Assembly: GCF_003056305.1 (NCBI RefSeq) | Contig: NZ_PYVX01000002.1 | Span: forward strand, 124,001-188,000 | DNA from: Halomonas denitrificans | GTDB taxonomy: Bacteria; Pseudomonadota; Gammaproteobacteria; Pseudomonadales; Halomonadaceae | Direction: 5' to 3' | Length of the DNA: 64,000 bases | Shown: piece by piece, positions 39,694 through 48,590 of the stretch | How positions within the stretch are numbered: position 1 is the first letter of the stretch | Layout of the letters: every line of letters begins with the position of its first letter | Notes under the pieces: generated by a model | Database searches by the model: none | Told to the model about the DNA's origin: nothing | What the model saw: only the letters and a program-made list of their open reading frames with translations | Made by a program: the position numbers and the translations under genes

Positions 39694-42552
39694 ATGAATG
39701 AACCGAGCGGGAACGAGCGCTTCACCCTGACCCTGGACGGCACCGAGGTCACCGCCACTGCCGGGGAGACCCTCTGGCAGGTGGCCAGGCGCGCCGGCGA
39801 GACCATCCCGCACCTGTGCTTCAAGGACGTCCCCGGTTACCGGGCCGACGGCAACTGCCGCGCCTGCATGGTGGAGATCGAGGGCGAGCGCGTGCTGGCG
39901 GCGAGCTGCCTGCGCGAGGCGGCGCCCGGCATGGTGGTCAAGAGCGCCACCTCCGAGCGGGCCCGCGTGTCTCGGGAAGGGGTGATGGAGCTGCTGATCG
40001 CCGACCAGCCCGAGCGCGACGCGAGTCCCGACCGCTCCAGCCACTTCTGGGCGATGGCCGATCTGCTGGCCATCGACGCCGGCGCCGTGCGTGAGCGGCT
40101 GCCGGCGCGGGCCGAGCGCGACGCGCCCACGGTCCACCATGTCGCCGCGCGGGCGGGGTCTCTGACCCATGACACCAGCCACTCGGCCATGAACGTCAAT
40201 CTCGATGCCTGCATCGAGTGCAACCTCTGCGTGCGCGCCTGCCGCGAGGTGCAGGGCAACGACGTCATCGGCCTGGCCCACCGCGGCGCGGCCTCGAAGG
40301 TCGTCTTCGACTTCGACGACCCCATGGGCGACAGCACCTGCGTGGCCTGCGGCGAATGCGTCCAGGCCTGCCCGACCGGGGCGCTGATGCCGGCGACCCT
40401 GATCGACGCCACGGGGCGCGGCGACTCGAAGGCCGCCGATCGCACCGTCGACTCGGTCTGCCCCTACTGCGGGGTGGGCTGCCAGCTCACCTACCATATC
40501 CAGGGAGCTCCCGGCGAGGACGAGCGCATCCTCTTCGTCGAGGGGCGTGATGGTCCTTCCAACCAGAACCGCCTGTGCGTCAAGGGCCGCTTCGGCTTCG
40601 ACTACCCCCGCCACCCCTCACGGCTGACCACCCCGCTGATCCGCCGCCCCGGGGTGCCCAAGGGGCTCGACCCCGCCTTCGACCCGGCACGACCGCTGAC
40701 CCATTTCCGCGAGGCCAGCTGGGACGAGGCGCTGGACGCCGCCGCCGACGGGCTCACCGCGCTCAAGGCCGCCCACGGCCCCGACGCCCTGGCCGGCTTC
40801 GGCAGCGCCAAGTGCTCCAACGAGGAGGCCTGGCTGTTCCAGAAGCTGGTGCGTACCGGCTTCGGCTCCAACCACGTCGACCACTGCACCCGGCTCTGTC
40901 ATGCGAGCTCGGTGGCGGCGCTGATGGAGTGCATCGGCTCCGGGGCGGTGACCGCCTCCTTCATGCAGGCCCTCGAGGCCGACGTGGTAATCCTCACCGG
41001 GTGCAATCCGACCATCAATCACCCGGTGGCGGCCACCTACTTCAAGCAGGCGGCCCGAAAGGGCACCAAGCTGATCATCCTCGACCCCCGCGGTCAGGCG
41101 CTGGATGCCTATGCCCACCGCAGCGTGCGCTTCACCCCGGGGGGCGACGTATCGCTCTACAACGCCATGCTCAACGTGATCGTCAGCGAAGGCCTGTATG
41201 ACGAGGCCTACATCGCCGAGCACACTGAGGGCTTCGCGGCCCTCAAGGCGAGCGTCGCGGACATGACCCCCGAGGCGATGAGCGCGCTGTGCGGCGTGGC
41301 GCCGGAGACGATCCGCGAGATCGCCCGGCTCTATGCCACCGCCGACAAGGCGATGATCTTCTGGGGCATGGGCATCTCCCAGCACGTGCACGGCACCGAC
41401 AACGCCCGCTGTTTGATCTCGCTGGCGCTGGCCTGCGGCCAGACCGGTCGCCCCGGCACCGGCCTGCACCCGCTGCGCGGCCAGAACAACGTCCAGGGCG
41501 CCTCGGATGCGGGGCTGATCCCCATGGTGCTGCCGGACTACCAGCCGGTGGGCGATGCCCAGATTCGCGCCGCCTTCGAGGAGCTGTGGAACACGACCCT
41601 CGAGGAGAAGCCCGGGCTCACCGTGGTCGAGATCATGGACGCGATTCACTCAGGCCAGATCAAGGGCATGTACATCCAGGGCGAGAACCCGGCGATGTCC
41701 GACCCCGACCTGAACCACGCCCGCGGGGCGCTGGCCCGGCTCGAGCACCTGGTGGTGCAGGACCTGTTCGTCACCGAGACCGCCCAGTTCGCCGACGTCA
41801 TCCTGCCGGCCTCCGCCTGGTCGGAGAAGGACGGCACGGTGACCAACACCAATCGCCAGGTGCAGATCGGCCGCGCCGCCGTGGCGCTGCCCGGCGATGC
41901 CAGGCCCGACTGGTGGATCCTCCAGGAGATCGCCCGGCGCTTCGGGCTGGGCTGGGACTACACCCATCCCCGCGAGGTGTTCGCCGAGATGAAGCGGGGC
42001 ATGGCCTCGCTGGACAACATCACCTGGGAGCGCCTCGAGCGCGAGGGCTCGGTGACCTACCCCTGCCCGGCAGAGGATGCCCCGGGGGCCGACGTGGTCT
42101 TCTCCGAGAGCTTCCCCCGGGCGGGTGGCAAGGCGAAGTTCGCCCCCACGCGCCCCTTGCCCCCGGATGAGCCCGTCGACGAGGCCTTCCCCACGGTGCT
42201 GATCACCGGGCGTCAGCTCGAGCACTGGCATACCGGCTCGATGACCCGGCGCAGCCAGGTGCTCGACGCCCTGGAGCCGGAGGCGGTCGCCAGCGTTTCG
42301 CCGAGTGAGCTTTTGCGGCTGGGGCTGAATCCCGGGGACGCGCTGACCATCACCACCCGGCGCGGGCCGATCACGCTCAAGGCGCGGGTCGATCCGCTGC
42401 TGATGGACGGCATGGTGTTCGTGCCGTTCTGCTACGTGGAGGCCGCGGCCAATCTGCTGACCAACCCGGCGCTGGACCCCGACGGCAAGATTCCGGAGTT
42501 CAAGTACGCCGCCTGTCGCCTGGGGCCGGCCATAGAGGCCGTGGCAGAGTGA
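39694..42552 (+). CDS. Formate dehydrogenase catalytic (alpha) subunit, molybdopterin-dependent
   Basis: A 952-residue enzyme oxidising formate to CO2. Order: N-terminal [2Fe-2S] ferredoxin domain (CRACMVEIEGER), two [4Fe-4S] clusters (CIECNLCVRACREVQ and CVACGECVQACPTG), the Mo-domain [4Fe-4S] (CPYCGVGC) and a bis-MGD cofactor region. The Mo ligand is Cys402 in DHCTRLCHASS, where E. coli FdhF has selenocysteine. The C-terminal dinucleotide-binding domain includes RQLEHWHTGSMTRRS. The ATG at 39694 has GGGAG six bases upstream; 39688 is an alternative. No fdhD or FdsC maturation gene follows. It is the terminal oxidation step for formate released by PurU. Confidence 0.93.
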   Translation: MNEPSGNERFTLTLDGTEVTATAGETLWQVARRAGETIPHLCFKDVPGYRADGNCRACMVEIEGERVLAASCLREAAPGMVVKSATSERARVSREGVMELLIADQPERDASPDRSSHFWAMADLLAIDAGAVRERLPARAERDAPTVHHVAARAGSLTHDTSHSAMNVNLDACIECNLCVRACREVQGNDVIGLAHRGAASKVVFDFDDPMGDSTCVACGECVQACPTGALMPATLIDATGRGDSKAADRTVDSVCPYCGVGCQLTYHIQGAPGEDERILFVEGRDGPSNQNRLCVKGRFGFDYPRHPSRLTTPLIRRPGVPKGLDPAFDPARPLTHFREASWDEALDAAADGLTALKAAHGPDALAGFGSAKCSNEEAWLFQKLVRTGFGSNHVDHCTRLCHASSVAALMECIGSGAVTASFMQALEADVVILTGCNPTINHPVAATYFKQAARKGTKLIILDPRGQALDAYAHRSVRFTPGGDVSLYNAMLNVIVSEGLYDEAYIAEHTEGFAALKASVADMTPEAMSALCGVAPETIREIARLYATADKAMIFWGMGISQHVHGTDNARCLISLALACGQTGRPGTGLHPLRGQNNVQGASDAGLIPMVLPDYQPVGDAQIRAAFEELWNTTLEEKPGLTVVEIMDAIHSGQIKGMYIQGENPAMSDPDLNHARGALARLEHLVVQDLFVTETAQFADVILPASAWSEKDGTVTNTNRQVQIGRAAVALPGDARPDWWILQEIARRFGLGWDYTHPREVFAEMKRGMASLDNITWERLEREGSVTYPCPAEDAPGADVVFSESFPRAGGKAKFAPTRPLPPDEPVDEAFPTVLITGRQLEHWHTGSMTRRSQVLDALEPEAVASVSPSELLRLGLNPGDALTITTRRGPITLKARVDPLLMDGMVFVPFCYVEAAANLLTNPALDPDGKIPEFKYAACRLGPAIEAVAE

Positions 42553-42585
42553 GGGAATCGCCCCTGAACGAAGAAGGATAATGTC

Positions 42586-43068
42586 ATGTACAGGATGCGT
42601 CGCTGGGTGGTTCGCCACTCCCGAGCCTTCGAGACGATCTACCGGTGCTTCGAGCCGTTGCTGGTCAGGCTCGATCCCGTGTGGAGGCGATTGGGGCACG
42701 AGCGCATCGAGACGCCGGTGAAGGTCGTTGAAAAGACCGTCAAGGGAGCGCTCTTCGACTGCCAGATGTGCGGTCAGTGCATTCTCTCCGACACCGGCAT
42801 GTCCTGTCCCATGAACTGCCCCAAGTCACTGCGCAACGGGCCCTGCGGCGGGGTGCGTGCCAACGGGCACTGCGAGGTGAAGCCCGACATGATGTGCGTC
42901 TGGGTCGATGCCTGGGAAGGAAGTCGTCGCATGAAGCATGGCGATCGCATCAACGCTGTCCAGTTGCCGGTCGACCATCGCCTCAAGGGAACGTCAGCCT
43001 GGCTGCGCCAGGTTCGCCAGAAGAACGGTAGTGCCTCTTCAACCGCCAAGAGCGAGACAACAAGATGA
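42586..43068 (+). CDS. MetV-like cysteine-rich methylenetetrahydrofolate reductase C-terminal domain protein, copy 1
   Basis: A 160-residue protein matching the methylene-tetrahydrofolate reductase C-terminal family (PF12225), the MetV-type partner of MetF. Cysteines are densely placed: DCQMCGQC, SCPMNCPK, NGPCGG, HCEV and MMCVW. They imply an Fe-S or zinc site. The N-terminus is basic and amphipathic (RMRRWVVRHSRAF). It overlaps the metF-like gene by ATGA, strong evidence for a complex. A paralogue lies at 47914-48378. It sits 33 bp after the formate dehydrogenase gene, so it is likely in the same transcript. Confidence 0.85.
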   Translation: MYRMRRWVVRHSRAFETIYRCFEPLLVRLDPVWRRLGHERIETPVKVVEKTVKGALFDCQMCGQCILSDTGMSCPMNCPKSLRNGPCGGVRANGHCEVKPDMMCVWVDAWEGSRRMKHGDRINAVQLPVDHRLKGTSAWLRQVRQKNGSASSTAKSETTR

Positions 43069-44108
43069 AATTCGATGACGAGCCCGTACCGGGCTACTCC
43101 CTGCCGATCCTGCCCGGCCATGTTTCCCCTGGTCGGCTGGAGCGGGTGCTGCGGGCGGGCAAGTTCGCCATCACCAGCGAGATCGACCCGCCGGACTCCG
43201 CCGACCCGGCGGAGGTGCTCAAGCGGGCGGCCATCTTCGATGGCTACGTCGATGCCATCAACGCCACGGATGGCTCCGGTGCCAACTGCCACATGTCCAG
43301 CGTCGGCGTCTGCTCGCTGCTGACCCGGGTCGGCTATGCCACCATCCTGCAGATCTCGTGCCGTGACCGAAACCGTATCGCCATCCAGGGCGAGATCCTC
43401 GGTGGGGCGGCCATGGGCGCCTGCAACCTGCTGTGTCTGACCGGTGACGGCGTGCAGGCCGGCGATCATCCCCAGGCCAAGCCGGTGTTCGACCTCGACT
43501 CCATGTCGCTGCTCGAGCTCGCCCGCGCAATGCGCGACGAGCAGCGCTTCCAGAGCGGTCGACACATCGAGACGCCGCCGCGGATCTTCCTCGGTGCCGC
43601 CGAGAACCCCTTCGTGCCGCCGCTGGACTGGCGTCCCCATCGCCTGGCCAAGAAGGTGGCGGCCGGGGCGCAGTTCATCCAGACCCAGTACTGCTTCGAT
43701 ATCGAGCGGCTGCGGGACTTCATGCTCAAGGTCAACGACCTCGGGCTGCTGGAAGGCCCCGACCGCGTGTTCATCCTGCCCGGGATCGGGCCGCTGGCCT
43801 CGGCGCGCAGCGCGCGCTGGATCCGTGCCAATGTCCCCGGGGTGCACATTCCTGACGCGGTGATCGCGCGGCTCGAGGGGGCCGAGAACCAGAAGGAGGA
43901 GGGCAAGCGGCTGTGCATGGACCTGCTCAATGAGATCCGCGAGATCCCCGGCGTCAGCGGCGCCCACATCATGGCCTACCGCCAGGAACACACCGTGGCC
44001 GAGATCATCGAGGCCACCGGCGTGCTCGAGGGCCGCGTGCCCTGGTACCCGGGGCGCGACGACCCGAAAGCGCTCAACCCCGAATCCTCCGAGGCGCTGC
44101 TGAGCTAG
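43065..44108 (+). CDS. MetF-like methylenetetrahydrofolate reductase
   Basis: A 347-residue TIM-barrel flavoprotein interconverting 5,10-methylene-THF and 5-methyl-THF. Family features are ITSEIDPPDS with the catalytic-type Glu, ATDGSGANCHMSS, SCRDRNRIAIQGEILG, NLLCLTGD and GAQFIQTQYCFDIERL. It is longer than E. coli MetF and coupled to a MetV-like protein, as in acetogens and methyl-oxidising bacteria. That suggests use of an acceptor other than NADH or reversibility. In this context it would oxidise methyl-THF. The gene is followed by a terminator and is convergent with the BCCT-folD-purU set. Confidence 0.88.
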   Translation: MKFDDEPVPGYSLPILPGHVSPGRLERVLRAGKFAITSEIDPPDSADPAEVLKRAAIFDGYVDAINATDGSGANCHMSSVGVCSLLTRVGYATILQISCRDRNRIAIQGEILGGAAMGACNLLCLTGDGVQAGDHPQAKPVFDLDSMSLLELARAMRDEQRFQSGRHIETPPRIFLGAAENPFVPPLDWRPHRLAKKVAAGAQFIQTQYCFDIERLRDFMLKVNDLGLLEGPDRVFILPGIGPLASARSARWIRANVPGVHIPDAVIARLEGAENQKEEGKRLCMDLLNEIREIPGVSGAHIMAYRQEHTVAEIIEATGVLEGRVPWYPGRDDPKALNPESSEALLS

Positions 44109-44135
44109 AGGCCAGCCGTCACGGACGACTCATGG

Positions 44136-44166
44136 AAACGCTGGCGACCCGCCAGCGTTTCTGTTT
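44136..44166 (+). terminator. Terminator after the metF-like gene
   Basis: An 11-bp perfect stem (44136-44146 with 44150-44160, loop ACC) is followed by CTGTTT. It ends the plus-strand run that begins at the hydratase gene. Confidence 0.8.
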
Positions 44167-44310
44167 CGGGGGGACTGGATCGCTGACGCTTTCCCCCGTT
44201 CCACCCGTCACACACGCCGGTCGGCGATAGCCAGGGGGAGATGCTCCCGGGCCGGCCTGACCCGGGGCCCGTGGTGCCCGATCCGCCCGAGCGCTTCACC
44301 CATATAGGGG

Positions 44311-44346
44311 CGCAGAAACGACGACGCCCCCGAATGGGGGCGTCGT
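44311..44346 (-). terminator. Terminator of the minus-strand BCCT-folD-purU gene set
   Basis: An 11-bp perfect stem (44336-44346 with 44321-44331, 4-nt loop) is followed on the minus strand by CGTTTCTG. It lies 20 bp after the BCCT stop. Confidence 0.75.
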
Positions 44347-44366
44347 CGGTGGTTGGAAAGCCTCTG

Positions 44367-45941
44367 TCAGGACGCGCTCGCCAGCTTCAGCTCGCGATGT
44401 TCCTCGCGCAGGCCCTTGATCAGCCCCACGCACATCACCAGCAGCACGATGGTGAAGGGCAAGCCGGTGGCCACGGCGCCGGCCTGCAGGGCCCCGAGGG
44501 CCTTGTCGCCGCCGCCGTAGAGCAGCACGCCGGCGATCACGCCTTCCAGGGTGGCCCAGAACACTCGCTGGGTGCGGGGCGCATCGACCTTGCCGCCGGC
44601 GGTGATGCTATCGATCACCAGCGAGCCGGAATCCGAGGAGGTAATGAAGAACACCAGCACCAGTACGATGGCCATGGTGGACGTCAGGGTGGTCAGCGGG
44701 AGGTGCTCGAGCATCTGGAACATCGCCAGGGAGACGTCGCTGATGCCGTTGGCCAGCTCGCCGACGCCGTTCGCGGCCTGGGAGAGGGCGTTGCCGCCGA
44801 AGGCGCTCATCCAGACGATGGTGACCAGGGTCGGGACCAGCAGCACGGCAGTCAGGAACTCGCGCACGGTGCGCCCCCGGGAGACCCGAGCGATGAACAT
44901 GCCGACGAAGGGCGACCAGGAGATCCACCAGGCCCAGTAGAACACCGTCCAGCCATGGAACCAGGTGGTGTCCTCGCGGCCGATCCAGCCGGAGAGGGGC
45001 AGGATATGGCTGGCGTAGGCCAGGGTGGTGTCCCACAGGCCGTTGAGGAACAGCAGGGTGGAGCCGGTCAGGACCACGAACAGCAGCAGCAGCAGCGCGA
45101 TCACCATGTTGATGTTGGAGAACAGCTTGACGCCGCCGTCGATGCCGCGCCACACCGAGAACAGCGCCACCGCGGTGACGCCGACGATGATGGCGATCTG
45201 GGTGCCGATGGTGTTGGGCACGCCGAACACGTAGTTGAGGCCGCCGGCAGCCTGGGAGGCGCCGAACCCCAGCGAGGTGGCCAGGCCGAAGATGGTCGCC
45301 AGCACTGCGGTGATGTCGATCACATGGCCGGTCCAGCCGCGTACCCGGTTACCCAGCAGCGGGGTGAAGGCGGAGCGCAGGGTCAGCGGCAGGCCGCGGT
45401 TGTAGGCGAAGAAGGCCAGGGAGAGTCCCACCACGCCATAGATCGCCCAGGGATGCAGCCCCCAGTGGAACATGGTGGCGCCCATGGCGGCGCTGGCGCC
45501 CTCGGGGGTGCCGGCGGCGGCATTCAGCGGGGTGCCGTACCATTCGGTGTAGTAGGCCACCGGTTCGGCCACGCTCCAGAACATCAGGCCGATGCCCATG
45601 CCCGCGGCAAACAGCATGCTGAACCACGAGATCAACGAGTGTTCCGGTCGGGCGGCCTGGCCTCCCAGGCGGATGCGCCCCAACGGCAGTACGATCAGCA
45701 CCAGGCACAGGATCACGAAGAGGTTGCCGGCGATCATGAACAGCCAATCGAAGTACTCGATGGACCAGGTCCGGGCCGCGGTCAGCTGAGAGTTGGCGGC
45801 GTCGGGGTAGACGAGGGCGTAGAGGATGAAGGCGATGATCGCCAGGGCAGACAGGGGAAAGACTGGGTTGTGGAAGTCCAGCCCCATTATCTGGGTGTTG
45901 TCATGGCCCGGGGCCATGGTGGGATCGTGGTCGAGGTTCAT
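44367..45941 (-). CDS. BCCT family betaine/choline/carnitine-type transporter
   Basis: A 524-residue, 12-helix secondary transporter of the betaine/choline/carnitine family. The glycine-rich coupling segment AAGMGIGLMFWSVAEP and the aromatic substrate-binding helix FYWAWWISWSPFVGMF are both present. SSDSGSLVIDSI is also typical. The C-terminal tail is short, lacking the long regulatory extension of osmosensing BetP. Uptake for catabolism is therefore plausible. Substrates of the family are zwitterionic ammonium or sulfonium compounds such as glycine betaine, carnitine and DMSP. It is last in a minus-strand set with folD, purU, a MetV-like gene and the GcvT-like gene, which suggests it imports the methylated substrate. 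Confidence 0.9.
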   Translation of the reverse strand: MNLDHDPTMAPGHDNTQIMGLDFHNPVFPLSALAIIAFILYALVYPDAANSQLTAARTWSIEYFDWLFMIAGNLFVILCLVLIVLPLGRIRLGGQAARPEHSLISWFSMLFAAGMGIGLMFWSVAEPVAYYTEWYGTPLNAAAGTPEGASAAMGATMFHWGLHPWAIYGVVGLSLAFFAYNRGLPLTLRSAFTPLLGNRVRGWTGHVIDITAVLATIFGLATSLGFGASQAAGGLNYVFGVPNTIGTQIAIIVGVTAVALFSVWRGIDGGVKLFSNINMVIALLLLLFVVLTGSTLLFLNGLWDTTLAYASHILPLSGWIGREDTTWFHGWTVFYWAWWISWSPFVGMFIARVSRGRTVREFLTAVLLVPTLVTIVWMSAFGGNALSQAANGVGELANGISDVSLAMFQMLEHLPLTTLTSTMAIVLVLVFFITSSDSGSLVIDSITAGGKVDAPRTQRVFWATLEGVIAGVLLYGGGDKALGALQAGAVATGLPFTIVLLVMCVGLIKGLREEHRELKLASAS

Positions 45942-46021
45942 GCGAGGTCCTCTGTTGTTATTGTCACGTCGCCTGGGGCGACGCCAACCTTGCTGGGTGC
46001 GAGTGGCGGCGGATCTAACGG

Positions 46022-46882
46022 TCAGGTCAACTGGAGCCTTGCTGCACGTGTCGTGTTCAGCAGCAGGCAGGCGATCGTCATCGGGCCCACGCCACCGGGC
46101 ACCGGCGTAATGGCGCCGGCGACCTGAGCGACCGATTCGAACGCCACATCACCTACGAGCTTTCTCTTGCCATCGACGTCCCTGGCATTGATACCGACAT
46201 CAATGACCGTGGCACCGGGCTTGACCCAGTCCGCATTGATGAACTCCGGCCTGCCGATGGCGGCGACCAGAATATCGGCCTGGCGGCACAGGGATTCGAT
46301 GTGTTGCGTGCGTGAATGCACGATCGTGACGGTACAGTTGGCCTGCAGGAGCAGTGCCGCCATCGGTTTGCCCACGATATTGGAACGACCCACCACCACC
46401 GCATGTTTGCCACTGAGATCCGGATGGACCTGACGCAGCATGATCATGCAGCCCTGCGGCGTGCACGGGACCAGCGATGGGCGGCCGGACGCCAGGGCGC
46501 CGACGTTCAGTGGATGAAAGCCGTCGACGTCCTTGGCCGGATGGATGGCAGAGATCACCGCATCCTCGTCGAGATGCGACGGCAGTGGCAGCTGCACCAG
46601 GATGCCGTGCACCTCGGGATCGTTGTTCAGGGCATCGATGAGCTCATTCAGGGCAGCCTGGGTGGTATCGGCGTCGAGGCGGTGCTCAATGGAGCCCATC
46701 CCCGCCTCTATCGCCCGCTTCACCTTGTTGCTCACATACACCTGGCTGGCGGGATCCTCTCCCACCAGCACGACAGCCAGGGTCGGCTTGATGCCATGCT
46801 CGGCCCCGATCAGCTCGACTTCAGCGGCCACTTCCTGCAGCACCTGAGCCGAAATCAGCTTTCCGTCTATTAATTGAGCCAT
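46022..46882 (-). CDS. folD: Bifunctional methylenetetrahydrofolate dehydrogenase/cyclohydrolase
   Basis: A 286-residue FolD. It oxidises 5,10-methylene-THF with NADP+ and hydrolyses the methenyl form to 10-formyl-THF. Signature segments: the catalytic lysine in [36 protein letters not shown], the Rossmann stretch [18 protein letters not shown] and [11 protein letters not shown]. It lies 14 bp after purU and 80 bp before the BCCT gene. Its base composition is lower in GC than the upstream formate dehydrogenase genes. The linkage suggests a dedicated catabolic copy separate from a housekeeping folD; that is inference. Confidence 0.94.
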   Translation of the reverse strand: MAQLIDGKLISAQVLQEVAAEVELIGAEHGIKPTLAVVLVGEDPASQVYVSNKVKRAIEAGMGSIEHRLDADTTQAALNELIDALNNDPEVHGILVQLPLPSHLDEDAVISAIHPAKDVDGFHPLNVGALASGRPSLVPCTPQGCMIMLRQVHPDLSGKHAVVVGRSNIVGKPMAALLLQANCTVTIVHSRTQHIESLCRQADILVAAIGRPEFINADWVKPGATVIDVGINARDVDGKRKLVGDVAFESVAQVAGAITPVPGGVGPMTIACLLLNTTRAARLQLT

Positions 46883-46896
46883 GATGACCTCTGGGT

Positions 46897-47772
46897 CTAT
46901 TTGAAGATGATGGTCTTGTTGCCCGAGATTAATACACGGTTTTCGGCATGCAGCTTGACGGCGCTCGCCAGGGCTTTCGTTTCGGTGTCCCGGCCAAGGG
47001 ACACGAGCTCATCGGGGTAGTAGGCGTGACTGACCGGCAAGACGGACTGCTCGATGATCGGGCCTTCGTCCAGATCGGCGGTCACGTAGTGCGCGGTGGC
47101 ACCGATCAGCTTCACACCACGCTCATATGCCTGATGGTAAGGCTTGGCACCCTTGAATCCGGGCAGGAAGGAGTGATGGATGTTGATGGCCCGGCCATGG
47201 AGGTGCTTGCAGAGATCGTCAGACAGGATCTGCATATACCGCGCCAGCACCACCAGGTCGGTGCCGGTCTCGTTGATGATGTCGAGCAGCTCGGCTTCCT
47301 TCTCCGCCTTGGTGTCTGGCGTCACCGGCAGGTAGATGAAGCGAAAGCCTTCGCGCTCGACGATCGATTGAAGATCCTGGTGGTTGGAGACGATAGCGGT
47401 GATGTCGATGTTCAGCTCGCCCTTGTTATAACGGTAAAGAAGGTCGACCAGACAGTGGTCGAACTTGGATACCATGATCAGCACCTTTGTCGGGGTGCTG
47501 ACGTCATGCATGGACCACTTGATGCCATGCTTTTCGGCCAGTTTATCGAAGCCGTTGCGTATGTCTTCGAAGGTATGCTTGGATTCCGTGGTGATATTGA
47601 ACAAGGTTCTTAGAAAGAACTGACCGGTGATCTTGTCATCGAACTGAGAGAGTTCAGCAATATAGCCGCCACGCTCCGTCAGGTAGGATGCGATGCCGGC
47701 CACGATGCCAGCTGCCGTCTTGCAGTTGACGGTAAGCACGTACTGGTTGGAGTAGTCCACGATTTTTCTCAT
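46897..47772 (-). CDS. purU: Formyltetrahydrofolate deformylase
   Basis: A 291-residue enzyme hydrolysing 10-formyl-THF to formate and THF. An N-terminal ACT-type domain ([21 protein letters not shown]) precedes the formyl-transferase-like catalytic domain. The latter has [35 protein letters not shown] (catalytic Asn and His) and the Asp in [12 protein letters not shown]. The ATG at 47772 fits the family N-terminus [13 protein letters not shown]; the longer frame is rejected. Here it would release formate for the formate dehydrogenase encoded 5 kb away and recycle THF for the demethylase. Confidence 0.93.
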   Translation of the reverse strand: MRKIVDYSNQYVLTVNCKTAAGIVAGIASYLTERGGYIAELSQFDDKITGQFFLRTLFNITTESKHTFEDIRNGFDKLAEKHGIKWSMHDVSTPTKVLIMVSKFDHCLVDLLYRYNKGELNIDITAIVSNHQDLQSIVEREGFRFIYLPVTPDTKAEKEAELLDIINETGTDLVVLARYMQILSDDLCKHLHGRAINIHHSFLPGFKGAKPYHQAYERGVKLIGATAHYVTADLDEGPIIEQSVLPVSHAYYPDELVSLGRDTETKALASAVKLHAENRVLISGNKTIIFK

Positions 47773-47913
47773 GCCAGAAAGCCTTTTATGTATTGATGCT
47801 TGTTGGTTGACTCGCCAGATGACAGGTTTCAATCTTTCATCTTGTTCGATGTTGTAGCGTGGACGGCCTGGCGGATTGCCCACCATGGCGATCTCGTTCC
47901 ACGGAATTGACGC

Positions 47914-48378
47914 TTACTTATGTTCTTGTTGTGGCTCTGCCGCGGCCCGTGCCACACGCAGCCAGGACGAGCTTCCCTTCAGGCTGTGATCCACGGGCAG
48001 TTGCACCACATGGATCTGTCCGCCGCCTTTCATTTTCTGACTGCCATCCCAGGCGTCGACCCAGACACAGCGCATGTCGGGCTTGACTTCGCAATTTCCA
48101 TTCTGCTGCACGCCGCCACAAGGGCCGTTGCGCAACGTCTTGGGGCAGTTCATCGGGCAAGACATCCCGGTGGAACTGAGGATGCACTGTCCACACATCT
48201 TGCAATCGAACAGCAGTCCCTTGCTGAACTTCTCCACCATGCCTACCGGCTTTTCCGCGCGCTGGTAGCCAACCGTCTTCCAGATCGGCTGCAGCCTGAC
48301 GATCACCGGCTCGAACATTAGGTAGATACGCTCGAACACTCTCGCGTGCCGCACGGCCCATCGACGAATGGGGTACAT
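47914..48378 (-). CDS. MetV-like cysteine-rich protein, copy 2
   Basis: A 154-residue paralogue of the protein at 42586-43068, with the same cysteine pattern (DCKMCGQC, SCPMNCPK, NGPCGG, NCEV, RCVW) and the same N-terminal YPIRRWAVRHARVF. It has no MetF-like gene directly beside it and instead sits between the GcvT-like gene and purU. It may pair with the MetF-like protein from the convergent operon or accept electrons in its own right. The codon choice is less GC-rich than copy 1, so the two copies have separate histories. Confidence 0.83.
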   Translation of the reverse strand: MYPIRRWAVRHARVFERIYLMFEPVIVRLQPIWKTVGYQRAEKPVGMVEKFSKGLLFDCKMCGQCILSSTGMSCPMNCPKTLRNGPCGGVQQNGNCEVKPDMRCVWVDAWDGSQKMKGGGQIHVVQLPVDHSLKGSSSWLRVARAAAEPQQEHK

Positions 48379-48590
48379 ATCCCTCTCCTTTCACGGTGCC
48401 ACGACGGTGGAGAACGTTGTCGAGTCCTGAATCCGTGAGTTGCTTGTGAACTGCTTGCCCTCGACGATGATCCTTTCCTTGCCCGGGTGATGCCGTTTGA
48501 TTCGGGCGGGATCTCGAGAGTCAGTCAGTCTTTCTGGGCCGCTCACGGATGCAGGTGTGTTTCAATGCCGCCTTGTTCCTGGGATGCCAT

